From: Gavia stellata
Lineage: Eukaryota; Chordata; Aves; Gaviiformes; Gaviidae
DNA length: 64,000 nucleotides
Direction of reading: 5' to 3'
NCBI RefSeq assembly: GCF_030936135.1
Contig: NC_082613.1
Location: 1,488,001-1,552,000, forward strand
Shown: positions 25,174 to 36,974 of the stretch, in pieces
How the letters are laid out: every line of letters begins with the position of its first letter
How positions within the stretch are numbered: the stretch's first letter is position 1
Notes under the pieces: model-generated
What the model was told of the DNA's origin: nothing
Seen by the model: the letters and a program-made list of their open reading frames with translations, nothing else
The model's database searches: none
Position numbers and translations under genes: made by a program

Positions 25174-28100
25174 ATGTCTCTGCCGGGGAGCAGACGCTCG
25201 TCCACCGGATCACGAAGGTGAATATGCTTCGGTCTCTGGCCCCCGGGACCGGGCACCGGTGCCTGCCTGGCACTCCTCCCGGCTGGCAGCAGGGAGGGAA
25301 CGATCCCCACCTACACCACGAGCTGCCACTTTGCAGCACGAACCCCCCCAGCCCGGCTTCCGGGGGGTTGCATGTCGCTGCCCACTGCACAGCACTTCCC
25401 CGTCCGTGCATGCAGCCCCCTGAGCGCTGCACCCCCCCGTCCCTCTCTGTCCGTCTCTGCCGCGGCTGGGACCGACCCCTCTGTCCATCCAGGCAAAGGC
25501 AGGCGGTGGCGGAGGGCCCCAGCAGCAGTGCAAAGGCACTGGGGTCGGGGCAGTGAGGTGGGAGGTGTGTTGGCCCTTGAAAAGCTTCTTGAGCTGCAAT
25601 GATAAAGAGCAAGAGGGGAAAAAAGAGAGAGAGAAAAAAAAAATGTATTCCGCTCCAAACGTCTCCGTGACCTGGGCTGCCGTTATTTAGGAAGCGGCTG
25701 CCACCGGCAGCATGGGCAGAGAGCAAAGGCAGATCTGCCCAGGAGTAGGTGCTGAGCCGGCAGCGGGGCGGCTCCAGCTCTGCCAGGGCCACGCTCCCAG
25801 GAGGGCTCCCAAGGGGCTCCTGGTCCTCGGGGTGCAGGGGTGCCATGCTGGCGTCTGGGGGATGCCACGCCGGGGCGGGGGGGAGCGGGTGGGCAGCCCC
25901 CCCAGCCCTGCCTTTGCACCCGTCGCCGTGTCAGTGCCATTTTGATCCCTGCTGTTTGTTTTGTCCTTTTGTCTTGTGTGTTCTCGGTGTGGTGGTTGGC
26001 AGTCGCGGGGTTTATGGACGGAGTGGCTTTGCCTCCTTCTTTAAGTCTTCAGCGCCCTCAGCCACTCGGCCTGAGACACAGCCTCTTCTCCCTGCCTCCA
26101 GGCGCCCCTCGCCCCCCGGGAGGGACACCTACGGCACCTCCTCGCTGAGCAGCAGCAGCAATTCTGGCTCCTGCAAGGGCAGCGACAGCAGCCCCACCCC
26201 AAGGTAACCCATCACCCGTGGCCCCAGGGCGGCTGCCGGGTGCCCCCGGGCAGGGGGGGAGCAGCACCCGTGCTGCCGGTGCCCGGCGGGGAGAGGGGTA
26301 CAGGGGCCTGCGGAGCGAGGCTGTGCGCTTGGCGGCTGGGGGAGCCGGAGCTGGCGGAGCCGCTGGTGTGTCTCGCAAAGACCCTCGCCATCCTCCGCCA
26401 AACCTCTTCACCGCCATTGTCGTGTCTTCTCCCTCCCCGTCCCCCCGCCTGCCAGCCCAGCGCCCCGTCCCCTTCCCTCCATCCTGCTGTGGCTGTGGCT
26501 TGCACACTGCACACCTCCCTCCCTCCGCTCCTGCACCCCGAGGGGCACCCCGGGTCCTTGGGACCAAGGACACGCTGGACAAGAGCTTCATTTCCATCCC
26601 CTCGCGCTGCCCAGCGGAGGTCCGGCAAGAGCGAGTGGCAGCCTGGCTTCTCAGCGGGGAGCTCCGGGTGCGCTCGGGGCATGAACAGCCGGGCACCGAG
26701 CTGCGGGACGGGCACCGGCCCCAGCCCTGCGGGCACAGCAGCCTGTGCTGGTGTTTCAGGCCATCCCCAGCCTGAGCTGCTCCTGCTTGTCCCAACCGCC
26801 TTCCAGCTCCTAGAGGTGGCATCAAATCTGGGTGGGTATGGTGGGTCCGAGGGTACCCGGGGAACAGAGCCCGTGCACGCCGCAGCAGGGACCGGTGACC
26901 GTCCTGCTGCCGCGGGGTGTTGCAAGGCTGCGGTCCTGCCTGGCTACTCCTAACGTGATGCTTATGTCTCTGGCCGGAGGCTGCTGGTGCTGCTGGGCTG
27001 CCTGCCACCATGCACGGGGGTTTTGGGCTGCCCTGCTGCCGCGCACAGGCAGCACCCCCCACCCTGCTGCGACACGGGAGCGTCTCGTGCTGCGCACAGC
27101 TCTCTGTGTGCCTCCCAGCCCAGACATGCAGCCCTGTCCCCTGTCCCTGGCCAGCCCCTGCTCTCCACGCTGCCCTGGGCTTTGGGCCAGAGACGTCACC
27201 TCATCCACCCCACTGGCGGCACGAGGAGGGTCCGGACGTGCTGCTCTCCCAGCCCGGAGCAGAAGCCGGGTGCCCCAGCTTGCTCCCCCATGGGCAGGAC
27301 AGCCGCCAGCTCCAGACGTGCTCCATCCCAAACCCTCCCATTACCCATCTTCCAACTCCATCTCTGACAGGGCTGATCCCACCCTGGGGTCTCCATCCGC
27401 ATCTGTCATTCCCCGGAAAGCTCTCTCGGGGCACGCAGAGACCTCGATGCCCGCCTGCTCCTTGCTCTGCTCATGCACCCGCTGCCCCGGCGAAGCCTGC
27501 AGCTCTGCAGAGGGCTCAGCAGCTGTGGGCAGCACCAGTGGGTTTGGGAGCTGCACCCACCCTCCTGCCAAGCGGCACAGCACCCTGAGACACCCACTCT
27601 GCCCCTCCCGCCTGTGGGGCTCCTCAGGGGTGCGCTACGGGGCTGCACCCACCCCGTGCCCTGAGAGCAGTCATCTCCTTTGGGTCCGCTCCACTGAGTC
27701 CATGCCAGCGGCAGCACCGGCGGGTGGGTGACGGCCGTGTCCCCGCAGGCGCTCGGCCAAGTACAACCTCTGCAGCGACAACCATGGGATAAAGCCACCG
27801 ACGCCGGAGCAGTACCTGACGCCCCTGCAGCAGAAGGAGGTCTGCATCAGGCACCTGAAAGCTCGCCTGAAGGACACGCAGGAGCGGCTGCAGGACAGGT
27901 GAGCACGGGAGCCGTGGGCACAGAGCCCCTGGCGCGGGAGCCACTGGGAAGGGCCCCGGCACTATCCATCGCCACCCGCCGCAGCAGCTCCTGTGTGGGA
28001 CTGGTCCTTCTGGGGGCTCTCGGTTCCCAGCGCTGCATCTTGTCCTTGGGCTCATGTCCAGACACTGGGTTCATGGCTTTGCAGTGGCATTGCTGCCCGT

Positions 28101-29684
28101 CCAACCAGGGAGCCGTGGATTCGGGAGCCGCGGAGCCCGTACGCCCCACCTGCGGTGGCTGTGTTCTCCCCTGCGCACCCGGTTAAGCCTCTGCCATGCT
28201 TTTTCTGAATTTCAGCGTCAGAGGGTGGCTAATCCCCATCTGCTCCTCTTGGGCTTAGGCACGTCCTTGCTGGCGTGCCGGCTGCCACGCGCCCACCCGG
28301 GGCACCTGCCCGTCCCCACGCAGCCCTCGGGAGCCCTGGGCTCTGCATCCTCTCTGGGAGAGGGCTGAGCATCACTCTCAAGGGTCCCCGAGCACCGCTC
28401 CGAGGGTCCCCGAGCTGCTGGATCCATCCCTGGGTTTCAGCTGTGGGTGTTACTGGGTGATCTGGCTCCAACTCTGGGCCGGGCATGTGAGGACAGGGCT
28501 GTCCCCCCCAGCCCCCTCAGCGCCGCGGCGGTGCCCTCCCCGTCTCTCGCAGGGATGCTGAGATCGAGGACCTGAAGACGCAGCTGTCGCGGATGCAGGA
28601 GGACTGGATCGAGGAGGAGTGCCACCGCGTGGAGGCCCAGCTGGCGCTGAAGGAGGCTCGCAAGGAGATCAAGCAGCTGAAGCAGGTCATCGACACGGTG
28701 AAGAACAACCTGCTGGAGAAGGACAAGGGGCTCCAGAAGTATTTCGTGGACATCAACATCCAGAACAAGAAGCTGGAGACGCTGCTGCACAGCATGGAGG
28801 TGGCGCAGAACGGGGCGCTGAAGGAGGAGGGGGCCGGCGAGTCGGCCGGGGGGTCCCCAGCCCGTTCCCTCACCCGCAGCTCCACCTACACCAAGCTGAG
28901 CGACCAGGGGGCCGGGGACCGCAACGTGGGGGGCTCGCAGACCATCTCGCTGGACGAGGGGGCCGACAGCGGCTTCGCGGGGGCAGAGGAGGCTCCTGGC
29001 CACACGGACCCGCTGGAGGCGGGGGGCGAGCCCAGCGCCCGCCTGCCCCCCAGCTCCACCTACGAGAAGCTGCTGGGGCTGCGGTGCGGCGTGGAGGCCG
29101 GGGTGCAGGCCAGCTGCATGCAGGAGCGGGCCATCCAGACGGACTTCGTGCCCTGCCAGCCCGACCTGGACACCATCCTGGAGAAGGTGATGAAGTCCCA
29201 GGCTTGCAGCTTAGGCAGCCCCACCTCGGCCTGGGTCTCCGAAATGGAAGACGTGATGCCCGGCCCCGAGCTCTCCAACCCCGCCGGGGCCACGGACCTG
29301 CTGGCGGCTGAGCCCGACGCCGCGACGGTGGGTGCCGGGGTCGAGGCGGGTGCCCTCTGCAACCCGGCGGTGCGGCAGCCCCCCAGCGCCAGCCCCTCCG
29401 TGGCCATCGCCTGCGTGGCAGAGGAGGAGACGACGGAGGTGACCGGCTGCGAGGCCGCCCCCTCCAAGAGCTACTGGAGCCGCCACTTCATCGTGGATCT
29501 GCTGGCGGTGGTGGTGCCGGCGGTGCCCACGGTGGCCTGGCTGTGCCGCTCGCAGCGCCGGCAGGACCAGCCCATCTACAACATCAGCTCGCTGCTGCGG
29601 GGCTGCTGCACCGTGGCCCTCCACTCCATCCGCAGGATGGGCTGTCGCCCCGTCGCCAGCCCCGGGGGCAGCACCCAGCCCTGA
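25174..29684 (+). CDS. SNPH: SNPH, syntaphilin (four coding exons)
   Basis: Syntaphilin docks mitochondria on axonal microtubules and was first described as a syntaxin-1-binding inhibitor of SNARE assembly; it is anchored in the outer mitochondrial membrane. Coding exons: 25174-25217, 26102-26203, 27749-27898, 28553-29684; every junction is phase 2 and the sum is 475 aa plus stop. The start MSLPGSRRSS matches the human N terminus two residues in, and no upstream in-frame ATG serves better. A block starting SDNHGIKPPTPEQYLTPLQQ leads into a coiled coil (about residues 70-165). The middle is low-complexity and acidic. A C-terminal transmembrane segment (about 411-429, IVDLLAVVVPAVPTVAWL) is followed by a second hydrophobic patch (about 440-458). 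The acceptor of the first coding exon is at 25138-25139. The middle third is the part most diverged from human. Confidence 0.97.
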
Positions 29685-31480
29685 CACCCCCCCGCCGACC
29701 CCACCAGCTCCCACGGACCCGACCGCTGATTGTAAAGCCCCGGCGTGTCCCCGCTCTCCCGGGGGTCCTTTGTCGGCTCCGGCTCATTATGCAGCCCTGG
29801 GGGGGGTGGGAAGGGGTGTGGGGGGAATCTGTGGGTGCATCGGGGTGTGCTGCCCCCCCAGTTCCTTTGTCCCAGAGGAGGGAAGGGACCGTTGCTGGAA
29901 GAGAGGTGCCCAGCCGCATTGCAGGACGCAGTACCAAGCATCACAATGCGACCGCTTGCCCAATGGACGCCCCTGCCCGGCCGCTGCCGCAGTGCCTCCA
30001 GCTGCTGGGGGGCTATGGGGCTGCACCCCGCCGGGGGGGCTCGCTCCCTTCATCGCGCCCACTTTCTGTTTGTCCTCGCCCTGTCCTGCAGCCAGCCCTG
30101 CCGCGGGCGGGCGATGGCGAGGAGCTGCCCGGCAGCGGGGAGAGCCGGCAGGTCACAGCGGGACCCTCCCGGGTGCGTTTCTTGCTCCAAGTGCAGGTTG
30201 CGCCACGACAGCAAAGTCTGGCTGCGGGTGGGAGGATGGTGGGAACCCTCCCGGGAACAGGGACCGGCTCTGGACCGGTTCAGGAGGTGGTGGGAGCCCG
30301 TGGGCCACCTTCGCCCCAGCACCCCCAGCCCACTTCGGTGTCCGTCCTCCTCTCTCCGGCGGGATGGTGCCCTGGCCGGGCCGTGCTCGGCCCCTCTTCA
30401 AGCCACCCATCGCATGGGAGATGCCTCCCCAGACCGGGATGGAACCGGGCTGTGGCTCCGACGCCACCGAGCGAGGCCGAGGTGAAGCCTCAGTCCCTCC
30501 TTCCCTTTGCTTTGCACTATATTCACTTTTTTTTTTTGGTACAGACTGAAGCCCTGTTGTTGGGGGGGGCCAAGGCAGCGGCGAGCCGGGGGGGATGCCC
30601 AGCCCTGGCTCTGGCCGCCGCAGAGCGGGACTGGGGGCTCTGACGGTTTCGACAGCAGCAACAGCGGTGATGCCGGCGATCCTGCCCTGCACTGGAACTC
30701 GGGGATGGCTTTGCCAGGAGGCGGCGAGGGGGTGCGGGCAGGGCCATGCAGGCAGAGCCAAGCGCCCTTGCCTGCCCCGGCTCAGCTGAACTCCTGCTTT
30801 GCTGGTGACCTCCGGAAAAATGCCTTTTTCTTTTTGAAAAGTAAAGACAGCAAGGATTGCTCAGTGGGGGCTGGCGAGGCGCGGGACTTGGGGCTCCCCC
30901 AGGCACGCGGTGCACCCACCCCATGAATGTCTGTGGCTTCTTCGTGACTTGAACTAATGGTGTTTCCCTCCCAACCCCGCTCCACCACCCATGGGTGCTG
31001 CCAGCCGGGCGCTCTGGGACCTGGCAATGCTCCATGAGCCGGCATCCACCGGTCCTGGGGTGTGCGCACGCAGTGTCCCGCATCCCCCGCATCCCCTGCA
31101 TCCCCCGTCCGGCGGCTGGGGCACGGGGCGGCGGCTCTGCTCGCGATGGGGGACGGCGGAGGCAGCGGCAGCCGCTGGCACAGAACCGGGGGCCAGGTGA
31201 AGTATTTGGGGAGAAACGGTGGCAAGGCAGCCGGGGCGGCCGATGTAAGCGGAGCTAGGATATACACCTCTTGTGCAATGTATTTGTGGATCTGTGTACA
31301 CGTCTGTTAGACTATCCAAAGCTTTGCCAAGAAATAAATGTAACAATTATATTTGAAAGACAAATCTATATAATATATTTTTTAAATACAGAACTGAAAA
31401 AGCTGTAACCCCCCTTTTCTTGTTTCCCCTGTCCTGTACTCGCTGTCTGTGGTGGATGTAATAAACGTCGCTGGGTCTGT
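29685..31480 (+). other. SNPH: SNPH 3' UTR with two AATAAA signals
   Basis: Downstream of the stop codon there is no further coding signal. AATAAA hexamers at 31333-31338 and 31460-31465 are likely polyadenylation signals; the second is followed by a TGTGTCTG-rich stretch suitable for a downstream element. AT content rises sharply at 31250-31400 inside otherwise GC-rich DNA, as expected near a transcript end. Confidence 0.75.
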
Positions 31481-31786
31481 GTCTGCTTTGGCTGGAGCCA
31501 GCCTTTGGCGCCTGCCCCGAGGGGGGCTGGCCTGAGCGGGGCCACGGAGGGACATGGGGACGCTGGGACAGGGGGAGGCACGTGCCCCATCCCTGCTGAT
31601 GAGAGGGAGGAGAGGACATCACGGGCTGGCAGTCCCCCCGCGCCACCCAGCAGCCACCAGCCTCGGTGGGGACGAGGGGTTTTGTGCTAAACCAGTGTCT
31701 TTTGGGGATGCTGCGGGGGTACCTTCGGCAGCCCCTCCGAGCTTCCAGCGTCGGCCCCCCAGGACGGCGGGACGGCAGCGATCGTG

Positions 31787-33920
31787 TCAGAGGTCGGGGA
31801 CGGAGTGGTCCATGGCCGACTTCACCAGCCCTGCCGAGAGCCTGGGCACAGGGATGGGTGCTCAGTGGGGGGAGCCCGTGGGTCCCCCCGGGGGACCCTG
31901 TGGGGCCCCAGTGGGGTGGGGGTGGGCACCGCAGCCCCGCAGTCTCACCGTTTGACCATGTGCTCGTAGATCACGGTGGGGATGATGGTCAGCGTGACCA
32001 CATTCCCGGCCCCCGCCAGCACCTCCATGAGCTGCTTATCCTGAGGGAGAGAGCGGGTGGGTCCCGTGGGGTGCCCGGCTCTGCCCACCACCCTGCAGCA
32101 GCTCCTTACGGCTGCCCTGGCCGGATCCTGGGCACCCCCGGGCGCGTTCTGCACCGCTGGTTGGGTGCAGCCCCTACCTTCATGCCGATGACGTTCTGGC
32201 CGTTCACCTCGCAGATGTAGTGGTGGGTGAGAAGGCCGTTGCGGGCGGCAGAGCTGTCCTTGGCCAGCGACACGATTTTCCCCTTCTTGACCACAATGCC
32301 GATGTGGCCGCTGCTGTCCTTGTGCACGGTGACGGTGCGCTGGAAAGGCCTGCGGGGAGAGCGCGGTCAGCGTCGGCACCACCGCCGGCACCGCCTGCCC
32401 ACCCGCCCGCTCACCTGTCCCGCACCACCATGACTATTTTCTCTGGGGACGCCTTCTTCAGCGCCCGCTGTGCCTTGTCGCTGCTCCAGCCCGTGCAGTT
32501 CTTGCCGTCGATCTGCAGGATCTGGTCACCGAAGCGCAGCCCCACCAGCGCCGCCGGGGAGTTGGCCTTCACCAGCTGCACGAAGATGCCCTGGGGACAT
32601 GGCGGGAGCAATGGGACAGGGACTGGGCAGCTGTGCCATGCCACATGCTGTGCCATGCCACAGACCGTGCCATGCTGCACCATGCCGTGCCATGGCATGC
32701 TGCACCCTGCTGTGCTGCACCGTGGCATGCTGTGCCATTTAACACCACACATTGCCATGCCATGATGCACCGTGCCACGTCATGCTGTGCTGTACTGTCA
32801 TGCTTGTGCCATGCTGTGCCCTGCCCTGCCACGCAATGTCATGCCATGCTCCCCTGTGCCATGCTATGGTGCACCACACCATGCTGTGCCATGCCATGAT
32901 GCACCACACCGTGCTGTGCCATGCCATACCGCAGCGTGCCGTGCCGTGGATGGCCCCGCGCCAGCCCAGCCCCCTCACCTGGTCGACGTTTTTCAGCTGC
33001 AGCCCCGTCTTGCCCCGCTCGTCCTTGCAGAGGTGGATCTCCCGCACACCCGGCTTGATCTCTGCCCGGCGCAGCCCCGCGTTGTTCCTGCTCAGGGGGG
33101 CGACCAGCTGACCCGGGGTGGGCCCGGCGGGGGTCAGCGCCTGTAAGGGAGCCGGGGGTCAGCGGGGCTGGTGGGGGCACAGACCCTGCACACATCAGCG
33201 CTCGGGGGGATGCTGCGTCCCTTCGCTGGGCAGGATGCGGCCCCAGAGGGCCCCCCCTCAGCAGCGATGCTGTGGCATGGGGGGGAGCCCTGGGCAGGGC
33301 AGGCGAGAGCCGCCAGCGCAGACACCTACAGTGCTGCCTTCCGGGAGCAGGTTCTTCTGGATCTCTTCGCTGGAGAGAGCGAGTCCCATATAGTTCTCCA
33401 GCTCAGCCAGGTTGGGGTACAGCAGGGGCGGCACTGCGGGACACACCGAGGGCGGCCTCAGCTCGTGGGGTCCCCAACCCATGGCCATTGCCTCCCCAGC
33501 CAGGAGCCCCCTGGGCCAATGGAAAGAAACCCCCAAATCCCATCCCCTACCCATGCACTGAGCTGTGGGGGGTCTCAGCTGAGCCCCCCTGCATAGTGAG
33601 CATCGCTCCCCCCCACCCTCAGACAGCCCCTTGACGGAGAGAGCCCATCACAACCTGTGTCACTGGTGCCCGAGACGAGCTTCGGCTTCTCCGTGACCAC
33701 CGTCGTGGCAGGGGTCCTCACCCCGGCAGCTGCCTGCGCCTGCCGAGAGACGGGGTTTGCTCGAGGCTGCACCCCCCATCCCCGGGAACCCTCTGGGGGC
33801 AGGACCCCACAGGGACCCGCTGGGGTCTGCTCACCCCCCCCATAACGCTGCTGCACTGACACTGACCTGCAAGATCTGGTGGCCCTTCATGTCCTCCAAG
33901 GAGGGGTAGAGCGTCGCCAT
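31787..33920 (-). CDS. SDCBP2: SDCBP2, syntenin-2 tandem-PDZ scaffold (eight coding exons)
   Basis: Syntenin-2 binds phosphoinositides and the C termini of membrane proteins through two PDZ domains, at the plasma membrane and in nuclear PIP2 foci. Exons, transcript order: 33867-33920, 33655-33739, 33330-33433, 32979-33140, 32415-32590, 32178-32349, 31949-32040, 31787-31841. Phases agree and total 299 aa (human 292). The N terminus starts [13 protein letters not shown]; a second LYPNL follows in exon 3. LYPxL motifs recruit ALIX in syntenins. PDZ1 spans about residues 114-193 ([17 protein letters not shown], carboxylate loop TGLQL) and PDZ2 about 198-275 (RTVTMHKD...[11 protein letters not shown]). 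The 55-bp last exon ends in MDHSVPDL, matching the mammalian tail MDHSIPDA. Exon 3 could instead end 4 bases later, but only GTAGGT keeps the frame. Presence of two LYPxL motifs and gene order favour SDCBP2 over SDCBP. Confidence 0.95.
32630..32955. repeat. Degenerate TGCCATG-rich satellite in SDCBP2 intron 4
   Basis: The intron between the fourth and fifth SDCBP2 coding exons is filled with imperfect repeats of 5-10 bp built on tgccatg, tgtgcca and caccatgc, with no fixed period. It leaves several open frames on both strands that look like Cys/His/Met-rich proteins but are repeat artefacts. Confidence 0.85.
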
Positions 33921-34534
33921 CGCTGCTGCCGCGGACGTGCCTGGGGATGGGGACCGGGCGGTTCAGGGCCAAGGCACCTCTCCCCAGGCATCCCTCCCAG
34001 CCCACATGCCCGGCTCCGTGTGCCGGAGACGGGCTGTCACCCAGGGCCTCCGATGTGACTCAGGGCGGTGTCACCGGGCCACTGCCTCCGCCACTTCCCG
34101 GCAGCTGGGACATGGGTGGCTGCGTGCCGGGCACGGGCACCCAGGGCATCGCTCGGCTGGTGATGGGTCCCGCTCCCCGTAATCCATCTGCCCAGTGGGG
34201 CCATTGCAGCATCGCCCAGACATGGGACTGGGGTGTCCCATGGGAACAGCCCCTCCAACCGCTCGTCGCAGTCCCCTCTGCCCCGCAACGCGCCTCAGAC
34301 TGTGCCCACGGCGAGGCTGCGCCCCCCTGCCCTGCCCCACAGCATTGTGTGCCCCAAAAATGCATTGTCCAAAACTCGGGGCATAGGGGCCAAATCCAGA
34401 CCCAGCTCTGAGTCCCGCGGGAACTGGGCAGGATCCCACAGGCAGCCCAGGGACCCCAGCATCCCCCCGCCCGGCAGCAGCATCCCCAGATGGGCGAGAC
34501 CCCCAGAGCCCAACCCTGGCACCCTTGGACTCAC

Positions 34535-34590
34535 CTGCCAACAGCTCCCGGCTCCCTGTGCCACCCTCTGCCCAGCCCCGGGCTTTTATA
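34535..34590 (-). promoter_or_regulatory. SDCBP2: SDCBP2 TATA promoter and noncoding first exon
   Basis: On the minus strand TATAAAAG (34590 down to 34583) lies about 30 bases before a short segment that ends in a consensus donor, GGCAG|GTGAGT (exon end at 34535). That puts a transcription start near 34560 and gives a noncoding exon of about 25 bases, spliced to the first coding exon whose start is at 33920. A TATA box is unusual among the GC-rich promoters in this window. Confidence 0.65.
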
Positions 34591-34599
34591 GCCGTGCCC

Positions 34600-36970
34600 G
34601 GCCCAGGGAGGGGCCAGGCAGCCTCAGCTGACCAGCACCCCCGCCAGGGAGGGCACAGGTGAGGAAGAGGAAGAGGAAGCGGAAGCCAAAGCTGCACAGG
34701 GCCCTGGCACTGCAGGGGTGGGGATGGGGACAGTGATGGCTTTCCGTGGGTTTGGGCATCCTGGGGGAGCAGGGATGGGGCTGTGCTCCCCCCCAGCCAC
34801 CATGGTGGCCCCCCCACCCCCCAATGCATCGTCACCCCCGGGTGCCACCACTGCTGGCACTGGCACATGGCTTGTCCCCACCGCAGCACTTATGCTCCAT
34901 CCCGGGCCACCGCAGCTCGGTGCCCCAGACCGCGGGCTGAGGGTGCTGCCGGGGGGGTGAAGCGGGTACCCCACTGTGAGCAGCCCTGCGTGGGTGGCTG
35001 GCTCCCGCTGACACCCCGCTGCCCGGGCGCGTGGGGCTGACGCGGTCGTGACTGGGACGCTGTGTCCCGCACCCTTCCAGCCGTCATCGGTGGCCCCGGG
35101 GCACGTGCCGGGCGTGACGGCCGTGGGAGTCCTGCGCCGCAGGTGGAAAATCTGAGGGAGCGCGGAGCTCTCCTGAGTCAGGGCACGGGACAGACCTGGG
35201 CGTCCCACTGCCGTGGGACTTCGCCGCGTCACCCTGGGATTCAGCCTTCCAGCACCCACCTGTGACATCCTGCTGCCGGCACCGGGGATGCCACGGGCCA
35301 CCGTGTCCCCAGGAGCTGGGCAGCAGAGTCCTGCGGGCACTCAGCCGGGCCCGGAGCCGGTGGCACCAGCCCAGGACCTCGCCGGCATGGGGCCAGCCCT
35401 GCGGTGCTGCAGCAGCCGGGCACGTCCCCGCTCCCTGCGCCTCCGCTCCTGCATGCCAGGCCAGGAGGAAGCGTTTTATTTACCGGTGTTATTTTTAGCC
35501 CGACGGTGCCCAGCTGCCTCAGCCGGCCCCGGACGAAGCAGCTTGACCGCTGATAAACACGACCAGGAGCAGGAGCAGGGGCAGGGAGACATCCTACAGC
35601 AGCCAGAGAAGGATGGTTCCCCAGGGGTCTGCGCCTGTCCCGAAACCCTCATCCCCACCGAACCAGAGCTGGAAGGACCCACACCCCATTAGCACTTGTG
35701 GGTGCCGCGGGAGCCGCGGTGAGGGGCTGTGTGCCATGGGGAGGGGGGGCAGCCGCTGGCCCCGAGCTCCCCCCAGCCTCCCGCCAGCCCTGACTTATCT
35801 CCAGCCAGAAGCCGTGGCACTGCCTGGCACTGGTTAATAATTAAAGCAGAAAGCTTTGCAGGAAGAGAAACCCAAGCTCACCTCGAGTTTCTGCCTAGAA
35901 GTGGTTGCAGCAAAGGGCAGAGCGTGATGCTGGCACCCCAGCAGCTCCCCGGCCTGCCTAACTGAGGAGCAATTAAGGGTAGCGCTAATATCTGCACAGC
36001 ACAGCCGTGATCCTGCATAACCCTGCGCAAGCGCTGGTGTTCCCAAATGCAGCCCAGGCAGCAGAGCTGCTCCTGCCCCACGGCCGCTGCTCCCCACAGC
36101 CTCCCCAGGCCCCCGTTAAACACAAACTTTGCTCCCAACAAACCCGCTCAGGAGCTGGGACTCGCTGCGTTATCGATCGTGGCCGCGTTATCGATCGTAG
36201 CAAATGGAGCAAAGGCCGTTTGCGGAGGAGCCGGGTGCTGGCACACAGTGGTGCCCGAGCGGTGCCTATGCCGTGAGCCACGCAACGTTCACCAGTCACC
36301 ACCAGCAAATGTCCGAGCTGCAGCAGCAAAGACCAGAAGCGAGGGGGGCTCAGGGAGCCCCGCCGACCAGGCACAGTGGGGGATCACTAAGAAAGGCACC
36401 AAAATAAACCCCAAGAGGCTTTTCAGGTCTGTGGTGATCCGGCCTGCAAATACCGGCTGCTGGATGTGCCATGTCACACGTTGCAATGTCCAGCCTCCAG
36501 AGAGGACCACAATACGTGGAGAGGTATCGATATGCTTCTGCGGAGCTGGAGGGACCCTGGGAGCACAGTCTGCCCTTTGTGCTCCCAGTCCAGGCTGAGT
36601 CACAGCCACAACAGCGAGAGGCTGTGAGGGCAACACTTAATAGGTTATGGCAAGGCAATTAATTATGCAAATTCCAGCAGGGCATCGTCACCTTCCCAGC
36701 GAGCCCCAGGCGTCCCTCTGTGCTCCCAGGGCCAAGCACCCGAGCCTCACCCCAAAGCAAGCCAGCACAGCCAGGGGCCGGCCCTTCCTGCTGCCACAGC
36801 ACCCCGCGAGCCCAGCACGGCACCCTGGCACAGCACCCACAGCACCCTGCAAGCCTGGCACAGCACCTCATGAGCCCGACACAGCACCCACAGCACCCAC
36901 CCCGCAAGCCTGACACAGCACCCGCTGTGCTGAGCGACAGACAGGCGAGGGAAAAACCTCCAAGACACAG
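34600..36970. other. Intergenic DNA between SDCBP2 and FKBP1A
   Basis: No exon was recognised. The stretch holds a short duplicated segment (about 36164-36198, gcgttatcgatcgt repeated 18 bp apart) and imperfect cagcaccc-type repeats at about 36800-36930. Both neighbours run on the minus strand, with FKBP1A upstream of SDCBP2. Confidence 0.5.
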
Positions 36971-36974
36971 GGTT

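Noticed and set aside
25049-25846. 265-codon minus-strand open frame opposite the first SNPH coding exon
   Set aside because: Antisense shadow in GC-rich DNA without family resemblance.
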